From positions 1 to 61,527 of the forward strand of contig CAKQMV010000011.1 in NCBI GenBank assembly GCA_934255135.1: DNA of 61,527 nucleotides, given 5' to 3'. Shown one piece after another: positions 40,749-47,870 of the stretch (position 1 is its first letter; each line of letters begins with the position of its first letter). Below the pieces are notes generated by a model. It was not told the DNA's origin and did not search any database. It was given only the letters and a program-made list of their open reading frames with translations. Source of the stretch: an uncultured Clostridia bacterium (GTDB taxonomy: Bacteria; Bacillota; Clostridia; Peptostreptococcales; Anaerovoracaceae). The translations under genes and the position numbers were made by a program.

Positions 40749-43078
40749 TGGCATTCTATAGATGCGGCGGCGGAAAGCCTGAACAGGAGAAGCACGTTGA
40801 GCCAAGCTTACAGGTGCAAGTGGTACTCCCTGATGCCGGCAAAACGCTAAAAAAGGTTACCGTCGCTGGTGATCCAGATCTCGTATCTGCGAATATCAAG
40901 GCCGGAGTAAACATATTCGGTGTCAGTGGTCAATCTTCAGTTGTAGAGACATCGGATGGTACAGCTGCTGCAGAAAATATCCTGTCAGGAAAGACAGCAT
41001 ATGTAAACGGCTCAAAGGTGACAGGAAATATTCCGTCAAAAGCAGCCGCAACAATTACTCCGAACGACAGCACACAGACCATACCAAAAGGTCAGTATCT
41101 CACTGGAGACCAGACCATCAGTCCTGTACCTACGGAAGAAAAGACCGTAACAGCAGGACCAAGTGCAACAACAGTAGTACCGACAAGCGGGAAATACCTG
41201 TCAAAGGTAACTGTGGAAGGAGCAAACCTTGTGGAGTTTGCTAATGCGGGTGCTAAAGAATTGTGGAGCTTTACAGGACATACGGATTTTGTAAGAGGCG
41301 TAGCAGTAGATTCAGCAGGTAACGTTTACAGCGGAAGCGATGACAAAACCGTCCGAAAAATAAATTCGAGCGGTTCGCAAGTTTGGAGCTTTACAGGACA
41401 TGCGAATTGGGTAAAAGCCGTAGCCGTAGACTCGGCAGGCAACGTTTACAGCGGAAGTAGAGACAAAACCGTCCGCAAAATAAATTCAAGCGGTTCTGAG
41501 GTTTGGGAATTTACAGGGTGTACGGATTTTGTCAATGCAGTGGCAGTGGATTCAAGCGGTAACGTTTACAGCGGAAGCGATGACAAAACAGTTCGCAAAA
41601 TCAGTTCAAGCGGTTCTCAGGTGTGGTCATTTACAGGACATACGGAAGCTGTCTATGCCGTGGCAGTGGACTCGGCAGGTAACGTCTACAGCGGAGGCAA
41701 TGATGACACCGTTCGTAAAATCAATTCAAGCGGTTCAGAAGTATGGAAATTTAAAGGACATACGCAAACTGTCTATGCCGTAGCCGTAGACTCGGCAGGC
41801 AACGTTTACAGCGGAAGTAGAGACAAAACCGTCCGCAAAATAAATTCAAGCGGTTCAGAAGTATGGAAATTTACAGGACATACATCCCGAGTCTTTGCCG
41901 TAGCCGTAGATTCAGATGGATACGTCTATAGCGGAGGCTATGATGACAAAACAGTTCGTAAAATCAATTCAAGCGGTTCAGAAGTTTGGTCTTTCACAGA
42001 AAATATGCAAGGTGTCTTCGCCGTGGCAGTAGACTCAGCAGGTAACGTCTACAGCGGAAGCAATGACAGCACCGTCCGAAAAATCAAATACACCACCGCC
42101 CTCGGTACATTTTACGCTAAGCCATCGGACGGGGGAAAACCTGTGCCGATGAATGTGTATAAGTTGAAAACTACGTTCGAGGAAATACCAGGAGCAACGC
42201 CAACGGAGATGTGGAGCTTTACAAGGAAAAACACAGTCGATGCCGTAGCAGTGGATTCAAGCGGTAATGTCTATAGCGGAAGTGCTGACAGAGCCGTCAC
42301 AAAAATAAATTCAGATGGTTCACAAATTTGGAGCTTCTTAGGACATACGAGGGATGTCGAAGCCGTGGCAGTGGATTCGGAAGGCAACGTCTATAGCGGA
42401 AGCCTTGACTATACAGTCCGTAAAATAAATTCAGTTGGTTCAGAAGTTTGGTCTTATACAGGACATACGGAAGCTGTCAATGCCGTGGCGGTAGATTCGG
42501 CAGGCAATGTCTATAGCGGAAGTAATGACTATACCGTCCGAAAAATTAATTCAAGCGGTTCTGAGGTTTGGGAATATAAAAATTCGGGTTTTGTCGAAGC
42601 CGTAGCGGTAGACTCAGCAGATAACGTTTACATCGGAGACAATGTCAATGCCGTCCGAAAAATAAATTCAACTGGACAGCAGGTAGTATGGAACTTCCTA
42701 GGACATGATTCTACTGTCAATGCCGTGGCAGTAGACTCAGCAGGTAACGTCTACAGCGGAAGCAATGACAGCACCGTCCGAAAAATAAATTCGAGCGGTT
42801 CGCAAGTTTGGGCTTATGTATTTGGAAGCAGAGTCTATGCCGTAGCCGTAGATTCGGACGGTAACGTATACAGCGGAAGCGAAGGCAATGCCGTCCGAAA
42901 AATTAATTCAAGCGGTTCGCAGGTGTGGTCATTTACAGGACATACGGATTTTGTAAGAGGCGTAGCAGTAGATTCAGCAGGCAATGTCTATAGTGGAAGT
43001 GCTGACAATACCGTTAAAAAAATTAAAAACACATCAAAACAAGTATATATTGCTTATTACGAGGACATGCCATCGTAA
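40748..43078 (+). CDS. Tail fibre/receptor-binding candidate with two sets of seven WD40-like repeats
   Basis: 776 aa. Residues 1-165 are of tail-fibre type (ENILSGKTAYVNGSKVTGNI, YLSKVTVEG). Then come 14 repeats of about 38-41 residues, W-S-F-T-G-H-T...V-x-A-V-A-V-D-S-x-G-N-V-Y-S-G-S-x-D-x-T-V-R-K-I-N-S-S-G-S-x-V (written residue by residue). Seven fall at about 174-455 and seven at about 490-765, with a different 35-residue linker (TALGTFYAKPSDGGKPVPMN) between. Each set should fold as one seven-bladed propeller. Blades are nearly identical also in DNA, so recombination could swap or change blade number. Host binding is inferred from position after the baseplate genes. Confidence 0.8.
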   Translation: MAFYRCGGGKPEQEKHVEPSLQVQVVLPDAGKTLKKVTVAGDPDLVSANIKAGVNIFGVSGQSSVVETSDGTAAAENILSGKTAYVNGSKVTGNIPSKAAATITPNDSTQTIPKGQYLTGDQTISPVPTEEKTVTAGPSATTVVPTSGKYLSKVTVEGANLVEFANAGAKELWSFTGHTDFVRGVAVDSAGNVYSGSDDKTVRKINSSGSQVWSFTGHANWVKAVAVDSAGNVYSGSRDKTVRKINSSGSEVWEFTGCTDFVNAVAVDSSGNVYSGSDDKTVRKISSSGSQVWSFTGHTEAVYAVAVDSAGNVYSGGNDDTVRKINSSGSEVWKFKGHTQTVYAVAVDSAGNVYSGSRDKTVRKINSSGSEVWKFTGHTSRVFAVAVDSDGYVYSGGYDDKTVRKINSSGSEVWSFTENMQGVFAVAVDSAGNVYSGSNDSTVRKIKYTTALGTFYAKPSDGGKPVPMNVYKLKTTFEEIPGATPTEMWSFTRKNTVDAVAVDSSGNVYSGSADRAVTKINSDGSQIWSFLGHTRDVEAVAVDSEGNVYSGSLDYTVRKINSVGSEVWSYTGHTEAVNAVAVDSAGNVYSGSNDYTVRKINSSGSEVWEYKNSGFVEAVAVDSADNVYIGDNVNAVRKINSTGQQVVWNFLGHDSTVNAVAVDSAGNVYSGSNDSTVRKINSSGSQVWAYVFGSRVYAVAVDSDGNVYSGSEGNAVRKINSSGSQVWSFTGHTDFVRGVAVDSAGNVYSGSADNTVKKIKNTSKQVYIAYYEDMPS

Positions 43079-43095
43079 GGAAGGAGAAAAAAATC

Positions 43096-43377
43096 ATGAA
43101 CAAGAAATTCATCACCGTGGAAGAGACAAAGGTGCAGTTAATTCACTTTATGCCGTTCGATGCAAAAGACGGACTAGGAATGACAGAAGAGGAACTTCTG
43201 AAAGTAGGATTCCTCGTAGACGAGATTCCAGAGCCGCAGGTAGTAGAGGGCAAGATTGCGGAAGCTCACTACACAATTGAAAAAGGATTCTGGTATGAGT
43301 ATGTTGACGCACCTGCCAGCGACGAATACACAGCAGGATATGACCAGGCAATCCTAGACATGATGGAGGTACAGTAA
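43096..43377 (+). CDS. Small tail-region protein, 93 aa
   Basis: MNKKFITVEETKVQLIHFMP and VGFLVDEIPEPQVVEGKIAE; acidic. It lies after the fibre gene where PBSX-like phages have XkdW-type proteins. Function unknown. Ribosome site AAGGAGAAAAA. Confidence 0.6.
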   Translation: MNKKFITVEETKVQLIHFMPFDAKDGLGMTEEELLKVGFLVDEIPEPQVVEGKIAEAHYTIEKGFWYEYVDAPASDEYTAGYDQAILDMMEVQ

Positions 43378-43511
43378 TGACAGCAAGAGAGAGAATCATC
43401 AATTCATACAAGAGACTATACGCCGCAGGCAAAATTACACAGGACAAACTTAATCAGATGCTTGCCGACGGTAAGATTACACAGGACGAGTACAACTACA
43501 TCGTAGGATAG
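43377..43511 (+). CDS. XkdX-like small protein, 44 aa
   Basis: MTARERIINSYKRLYAAGKI followed by LADGKITQDEYNYIVG. The pair AAGKITQDKL and ADGKITQDEY is an internal repeat. XkdX-type proteins follow fibre genes. ATG overlaps the upstream stop (TAATG). Confidence 0.65.
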   Translation: MTARERIINSYKRLYAAGKITQDKLNQMLADGKITQDEYNYIVG

Positions 43512-43524
43512 AGAGGAGACTCAC

Positions 43525-43617
43525 ATGTCAGTAACAAAGGCAACAGGACAAGAGTGGAAACTCGAAGATGTGCCCGTAAGATGGCGAGCAGAAGTAGAAG
43601 CTCTTCTTGCTGAGTAA
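43525..43617 (+). CDS. Very small phage protein, 30 aa
   Basis: MSVTKATGQEWKLEDVPVRW ending in RAEVEALLAE. Good ribosome site GAGAGGAG. It stands just before a strong terminator. The sequence is coherent and helical; function unknown. Confidence 0.5.
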   Translation: MSVTKATGQEWKLEDVPVRWRAEVEALLAE

Positions 43618-43627
43618 TAAGCGATTA

Positions 43628-43660
43628 GAGGTAGGGGTGAGACTCCTGCCTCGTTTTTTT
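43628..43660 (+). terminator. Terminator after the tail genes
   Basis: GAGGTAGG (43628-43635) pairs with CCTGCCTC (43645-43652) with one G-U, then seven T. Confidence 0.8.
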
Positions 43661-43693
43661 AAACTACGAAAAAAATGAAAGCGAGGTTTGAAC

Positions 43694-43984
43694 ATGAAGA
43701 CAAACAAGGAAACAATTGCAAGGACCATCGTACTGGTGCTCGCGCTTATCAATCAGATGCTTGCTGTGATGGGCAGAGGGGCCATCGACATCGCAGAAGA
43801 TACTGTATATCAGGCTGTATCGCTCGCCTGCACAATTGGCATGGCATTTCGCGTGTGGTGGAAGAACAACGATTTTACCCGCGAGGCAGCAGCCGGAACT
43901 AAGTATATGCACGTATTAAAGATGCACAGAAGGGCTGGGGACACAATCATAGAAGGTGGTGATGGCGATGTTGCTGAACATTAA
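43694..43984 (+). CDS. Phage holin (phiLC3/SPP1 type)
   Basis: 96 aa. Two membrane segments (IVLVLALINQMLAVMG and AVSLACTIGMAFRVWW) with the WWKNNDFT segment after them, typical of this holin family. It opens the membrane at lysis. ATG43694 preferred over TTG43688. The C-terminal tail overlaps the endolysin gene by 17 bp. Confidence 0.85.
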   Translation: MKTNKETIARTIVLVLALINQMLAVMGRGAIDIAEDTVYQAVSLACTIGMAFRVWWKNNDFTREAAAGTKYMHVLKMHRRAGDTIIEGGDGDVAEH

Positions 43985-44540
43985 GAAGCGAAAGGAGTTC
44001 TTTGAGGAGTTAGGTTACAGCTACACTTTCAAAGACATCAAGCGCTTCCAGAAGCGCTACTTTACGAGAAGCAGAGACATAGACGGAAAGTACGGAAAGA
44101 ACACCGACATCCTCCTGAGACATTGCTACAATGTGCAAATGTACGCACCACACTTTAAGCCCGAGGAGTTTAAGTGCGAGTGCGGTGGGCGTTATTGCAC
44201 CGGCTATCCTACGTGGATGAAGAAAGATATACTGGTGCTGATTGAGGGTATCAGACTTCATTACGGGAGACCAATCACAATCACTTGTGGACTGAGATGT
44301 AAGAAGTACAACGCACAGCTTAACGGAAGTATTGCCAATTCATTACATTGCAAAGGACGAGCAATCGACTTTTATCAGCTCGGTGTAACAGACACTCTCA
44401 CACATCGTAAACGAAGCATTGCGTGGCTTAAAAAGCAGAAAAACTGTAGTTACATATATGGCAATGGCATAAACATCTACGGGCACAACATTGTTGCGCC
44501 GTACATGGGTAATGCACTGCATGTTGATGTGGGGGTGTAA
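43968..44540 (+). CDS. Endolysin, peptidase M15-type
   Basis: About 190 aa. After a helical peptidoglycan-binding-like start (FKDIKRFQKRYFTRSRDIDG) comes an M15 peptidase domain: CGLRCKKYNAQLNG, NSLHCKGRAIDFY (SxHxxGxAxD) and ALHVDV with the last metal His. Cuts peptide bonds in the cell wall. ATG43968 has AAGGTGG 8 nt upstream; ATG43962 is possible. Confidence 0.85.
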   Translation: MLLNIKKRKEFFEELGYSYTFKDIKRFQKRYFTRSRDIDGKYGKNTDILLRHCYNVQMYAPHFKPEEFKCECGGRYCTGYPTWMKKDILVLIEGIRLHYGRPITITCGLRCKKYNAQLNGSIANSLHCKGRAIDFYQLGVTDTLTHRKRSIAWLKKQKNCSYIYGNGINIYGHNIVAPYMGNALHVDVGV

Positions 44541-44542
44541 GT

Positions 44543-45055
44543 ATGGCAATTCTAAAACCTAAAGTTAAAACATCGCACGATAAATGCATTGATGCGATTA
44601 TAGAGTGGGCGAAGAAATATGAAGCAGACAATTCATACAAGTACAAGAAGTGGTCATCTGATCCGAAAACGCACCAGTGTCCTATATGTCATCCTAATAG
44701 CGGTAAGGGTTGGAATTGTATTGGTTTTGTTTCCGCTTGCTTCTATCATGGCGGTGGTGTTAAGTCAGTAAGATGCAGCAATTCAGGACTTGGAAATAAT
44801 GCTTGGTTTGACACCGTTACGCCTGATAAGTGGAGAGAAAGAAATGGGCAGAACTGGCTTAAGGTTAGGCGAAAGAAAAGGGGCGATGTAATCATTTGCT
44901 ATAAGAACGGTAAATATAAGCACACAGCACTTTACATAGGCAACGGATACATCATTGATTCCACTTCTTCCAGAGGTATCAAGAAAAGAAAATACAGCGA
45001 ACTTTCCAAGTATTCAAAGAAGTTCTTTAGGTACACAGGAAAAGGGAAGTTTTAA
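44543..45055 (+). CDS. NlpC/P60- or CHAP-like cell wall hydrolase
   Basis: 170 aa. Cys nucleophile in GKGWNCIGFVSACFYHGGG and His in GKYKHTALYIGNGYIIDS, the usual order of cysteine peptidases/amidases of this superfamily. Follows the M15 lysin after 2 bp, so the phage carries two wall enzymes. No separate wall-binding domain is visible; the basic C-terminus (KKRKYSELSKYSKKFF) may bind the wall. Confidence 0.78.
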   Translation: MAILKPKVKTSHDKCIDAIIEWAKKYEADNSYKYKKWSSDPKTHQCPICHPNSGKGWNCIGFVSACFYHGGGVKSVRCSNSGLGNNAWFDTVTPDKWRERNGQNWLKVRRKKRGDVIICYKNGKYKHTALYIGNGYIIDSTSSRGIKKRKYSELSKYSKKFFRYTGKGKF

Positions 45056-45093
45056 TATGAGGTAATTAGCTATGAAATGTGTATCATTTGACA

Positions 45094-45120
45094 GCCTTCA
45101 CTCCTTCAGGGAGTGGGGGC
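45094..45120. other. Orphan 11-bp hairpin
   Basis: GCCTTCACTCC (45094-45104), loop TTCAG, GGAGTGGGGGC (45110-45120), with two G-U pairs. There is no real T-run, so it is a poor terminator. It stands in a 140-bp gap between lysin and the next gene. It may be a remnant end of an IS200/IS605-like element or a processing site. Confidence 0.4.
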
Positions 45121-45198
45121 TTATTCTTTCCAGCAAGGAAACCTGAGCATATACACTATTCACACATATATTCTTGATTAAAAGAAAGGGATGCATCA

Positions 45199-45462
45199 AT
45201 GAATGAAGCACTAATTGCGGCAGGGGCAACACTTCTGGTGTGCCTTATCAACAACATATTTCAAGAGAAGAGATACATGGAAAAGAGTGACGAAACAATC
45301 AGTCTCGTCACTTATCGACTGCAGCAGCTTGAGAAGAAACAGGATAAGCATAACTGCTTGATAGAGCGCGTGTATGATCTGGAAACACAGCTTGCTGTTG
45401 AACAAGAAAAGATAGATGTTGCGAATCATCGTATAAATGATCTGGAAGAATTTCATAAATAA
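45199..45462 (+). CDS. XhlA/BhlA-like holin-type protein
   Basis: 87 aa. One membrane helix at the N-terminus (EALIAAGATLLVCLINNIFQ) and a long coiled coil (YRLQQLEKKQDKHNCLIERV). This layout is seen in XhlA- or BhlA-type holin partners. Ribosome site AAAGAAAGGGATG. With the holin at 43694 it gives two membrane lysis factors. Confidence 0.6.
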   Translation: MNEALIAAGATLLVCLINNIFQEKRYMEKSDETISLVTYRLQQLEKKQDKHNCLIERVYDLETQLAVEQEKIDVANHRINDLEEFHK

Positions 45463-45469
45463 AAGAAAA

Positions 45470-45500
45470 GGGCAGGATTCACTCCTGCCCAGAGTTTTTT
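45470..45500 (+). terminator. Terminator at the end of the lysis module
   Basis: GGGCAGGA (45470-45477), loop of 5, TCCTGCCC (45483-45490), then AGAG and six T. It also lies before the end of the convergent gene at 45505. Confidence 0.85.
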
Positions 45501-45504
45501 ATTG

Positions 45505-45990
45505 TTATAAGTTCGCAGGAATCTGATCCATTGGAATTTCCATTATAGATCCATCGGCTTCTTCATAAGCAACATGCTGGATAATTCCATTCTTGTCCAT
45601 GAAGATATAAATGGTACTTTCAAATTCTGCTCCAAATCCATTTTGAAGAGTAGCTCCTGCTGTGGCTACATAATCACCGTACGTGTTGTCTTTTGTTTTT
45701 CCGCAAGTATAATCCAATATATAATGAACTTTTGCCTTATACTTGAAAACATCATCCCACTGAATCGTTGTGAAGTAGTTCTGTCCCATTTCACTGGCAA
45801 TTTCATCAGGTGTTTTTTTCTCTTCCTTCTGCTCTTGTCCCTTTTGTTCTTTCTTTTGCTCTTCTGAAACGGCTGCGTTCTGATCTTTAGCAGGCTTCTT
45901 GTCATCGCTGCCACCTCCACCAATTCCGCAGAGTATCAGAAAGGCAATCAGGGCTATAAACCACTTCCTTTTATAGATTGGCTTCTTCAT
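45505..45990 (-). CDS. Membrane-anchored prophage protein, possible lysogenic conversion factor
   Basis: 161 aa. N-terminal basic residues and one membrane helix (WFIALIAFLILCGIGG; not a proper lipobox, since Leu precedes Cys), a Lys/Glu/Gln-rich linker, and an outer domain with NYFTTIQWDDVFKYKAKVHY and IYIFMDKNGIIQHVAYEEAD. The gene is antisense to all neighbours at the phage right end, the usual place of genes expressed in the lysogen. No family assigned. Ribosome site GGAGAAAGGAA. Confidence 0.65.
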   Translation of the reverse strand: MKKPIYKRKWFIALIAFLILCGIGGGGSDDKKPAKDQNAAVSEEQKKEQKGQEQKEEKKTPDEIASEMGQNYFTTIQWDDVFKYKAKVHYILDYTCGKTKDNTYGDYVATAGATLQNGFGAEFESTIYIFMDKNGIIQHVAYEEADGSIMEIPMDQIPANL

Positions 45991-46105
45991 GATTGTTCCT
46001 TTCTCCTTAAGATAATAGCTTGCTTAAATAGTACGATATGTGCGATACAATATCAATTGAAAAAACAGTATTCGTTCATATTAGATTGCATGCGGTAAAA
46101 TCTAC

Positions 46106-46126
46106 AAGTGACAAACAAGTAACAAA
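46106..46126 (+). repeat. Right integrase arm-type sites
   Basis: AAGTGACAAA (46106-46115), C, AAGTAACAAA (46117-46126): the left pair with one change, in the same orientation, 114 bp from the right core. Confidence 0.75.
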
Positions 46127-46154
46127 ATGAGGAATTACAACTTTAGAAAAAACA

Positions 46155-46184
46155 ACAGGAAGTCTGCTGTAATAGGCTTCCTGT
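46155..46184. other. Hairpin between right arm sites and attR core
   Basis: ACAGGAAG (46155-46162) pairs with CTTCCTGT (46177-46184), loop of 14. It mirrors the hairpin at the left end by position, not by sequence. Confidence 0.45.
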
Positions 46185-46240
46185 GGGGGCTTTCGCAATT
46201 TCACTATTTGCTTTAATAGTAAAAATAACAGTTCTGCGAT

Positions 46241-46255
46241 TTAATCTATGGATAA
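46241..46255 (+). repeat. attR core
   Basis: TTAATCTATGGATAA, partner of attL at 9175-9189. TCTATGG occupies 46245-46251. The ATG inside it is in frame with the 3' half of the DUF6382 gene. Confidence 0.8.
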
Positions 46256-46484
46256 CAGAGTTGAATATGGTGCTTTGAGAATTTTATTCTATCCTGATTT
46301 CAAATCGCAGGATTTTTCTGTCAAAATAGCGATTTTTGCGGACAAGATAAAGAACAACAACGATAGTGTTGAATGTAATTATATTGAACAATTCAAGAAT
46401 ACTGTTATAACGGGTGATCAGTATAAAGCAAAACGATTGCTTGAGAATAATATTGATAGACTCGAATTTGGTAAGGTAGTATAA
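46248..46484 (+). pseudogene. DUF6382 gene, 3' part
   Basis: 78 codons starting at the ATG of the core but without a ribosome site. GALRILFYPDFKSQDFSVKI and the helical rest (NYIEQFKNTVITGDQYKAKR) continue the protein begun at 8891. In the prophage state this part is probably not translated. After excision it would be the C-terminal 44% of the protein. It ends 44 bp before eno. Confidence 0.8.
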
Positions 46485-46528
46485 TAACAAGAGTTAAATT
46501 AATTGATATTCAAAAGGAGTATATTGAA

Positions 46529-47812
46529 ATGACTACTAGAATTGTTGAAGTAATTGGTCGTGAAATTCTCGACTCAAGAGGTAACCCTACAGTAGAAGCA
46601 GAGATCCATCTTGCAGATGGAACTGTTGCTTATGGAGATACTCCAAGTGGAGCATCAACAGGTATTTATGAGGCTCTTGAGCTAAGAGACGGTGACAAGG
46701 CTCGTTATGGCGGTAAGGGTGTGACTAAGGCTGTCAACAATGTAAATACAGCAATCAGAGAGCTTCTTATCGGACAGGATGCTTCTGATATTGCTGAGAT
46801 TGAGAGAATTATGATTGAGGCTGATGGAAGCAAGGATAAGAGTGCATTTGGTGCTAATGCAATTCTTGCTGTTTCTCTTGCATGCGCTAAGGCAGCTGCA
46901 GCATCAATTGGAATTCCTCTATACAAGTTCTTTGGTGGAATCAACGGAGATACACTTCCAGTTCCAATGATGAACATTCTTAATGGTGGAGCACACGCTT
47001 CTAACACTGTTGACGTTCAGGAATTTATGATTATGCCTGTTGGAGCACCATCATTCAAGGAGTGCATCAGATGGTGTTCAGAGGTTTATCATCAGCTTGC
47101 TAAGGATCTTAAGAAGGACGGATATGCAATTTCTGTAGGAGATGAGGGTGGTTTCGCTCCTAACCTTAAGGATGAGTTCGAAGTTATGGATTACATTATG
47201 GCTGCTATTACAAATGCAGGATATAAGCCAGGTGATGATTTCGTAATTGCTATCGATGCGGCAGCAAGTGAGTGGAAGACTGATGAGGTTGGTCACTACA
47301 GAATGCCTAAGTCAGGAAGAACATTCACTGCAGAGGAGCTCGTTGCTAACTGGGAAGACTTCTGCAACAAGTATCCAATCGCTTCAATCGAAGACGGAAT
47401 GGATGAAGAGGATTGGGATGGCTGGAAGCTTATGACAGAGAAGCTTGGAGACAGAATCCAGATTGTTGGAGACGACCTCTTCGTAACAAACCCTGAAAGA
47501 TTTGCTAAGGGTATTGAGCTTGGATGTGCTAATGCAATCCTCATTAAGCTTAACCAGATCGGAAGCATTTCAGAGACTCTTGAGACTATTGCTCTTGCTA
47601 AGAAGAACGGATACAACACTATCGTTTCACATAGATCAGGAGAAACTGAGGATACAACAATTGCTGACCTCGTAGTTGGAGTTAACGCTTATCAGATTAA
47701 GACAGGTGCTCCTGCAAGAACTGAGAGAGTTGCTAAGTACAACCAGCTTATGAGAATTGAAGATGCACTTGGAAGAAACGCTAAGTTCATTGGAAATAAG
47801 CTTTTCAAATAG
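46529..47812 (+). CDS. eno: Enolase
   Basis: Converts 2-phosphoglycerate to phosphoenolpyruvate in glycolysis. 427 aa, full length. Conserved parts: REILDSRGNPTVEAEIHL, GAHASNTVDVQEFMIMP, the metal ligands in AIDAAASEW, SIEDGMDEEDW and VGDDLFVTN, and the signature ILIKLNQIGS, SHRSGETEDTTIADL. Ribosome site AAAGGAG. It has strong codon bias of a highly expressed gene and is followed by its own terminator. Confidence 0.98.
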   Translation: MTTRIVEVIGREILDSRGNPTVEAEIHLADGTVAYGDTPSGASTGIYEALELRDGDKARYGGKGVTKAVNNVNTAIRELLIGQDASDIAEIERIMIEADGSKDKSAFGANAILAVSLACAKAAAASIGIPLYKFFGGINGDTLPVPMMNILNGGAHASNTVDVQEFMIMPVGAPSFKECIRWCSEVYHQLAKDLKKDGYAISVGDEGGFAPNLKDEFEVMDYIMAAITNAGYKPGDDFVIAIDAAASEWKTDEVGHYRMPKSGRTFTAEELVANWEDFCNKYPIASIEDGMDEEDWDGWKLMTEKLGDRIQIVGDDLFVTNPERFAKGIELGCANAILIKLNQIGSISETLETIALAKKNGYNTIVSHRSGETEDTTIADLVVGVNAYQIKTGAPARTERVAKYNQLMRIEDALGRNAKFIGNKLFK

Positions 47813-47825
47813 TCTGCGAATTCTA

Positions 47826-47851
47826 GGGCCGGCTTAATTAGCCGGCCTTTC
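47826..47851 (+). terminator. Terminator after eno
   Basis: GGCCGGC (47827-47833), short AT loop, GCCGGCC (47841-47847), then TTTCT. Confidence 0.8.
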
Positions 47852-47870
47852 TGTATTAAGGGTGAGAGAT

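Larger units (their letters stand above)
9182..46248. mobile_element. Integrated 37-kb prophage, contractile-tail (myovirus-like)
   Basis: Bounded by core repeats (9175-9189 and 46241-46255) and, about 115 bp further in on each side, paired integrase arm-type repeats. It holds integrase, lysogeny switch, recombination, replication, terminase, portal, capsid, sheath, tube, tape measure, baseplate, fibre, holin and lysin genes in standard order. Most essential modules look intact. One MTase gene, one S24 repressor and one small HExxH gene are broken, so it may be inducible but has some decay. Confidence 0.92.

Noticed and set aside
41260..43060. Regular repeats that could suggest a CRISPR array
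   Set aside because: Repeats are coding, about 115-125 bp long with no short spacers, and match a propeller blade in frame.
40748..43078. Diversity-generating retroelement acting on the tail protein
   Set aside because: No reverse transcriptase, template repeat or Avd-like gene is seen in the window; variation, if any, would be by recombination.
43675..43902. Alternative frame over the holin gene
   Set aside because: The 43694 frame gives a proper holin with two membrane helices; the other gives an Arg/Gly-rich nonsense chain.
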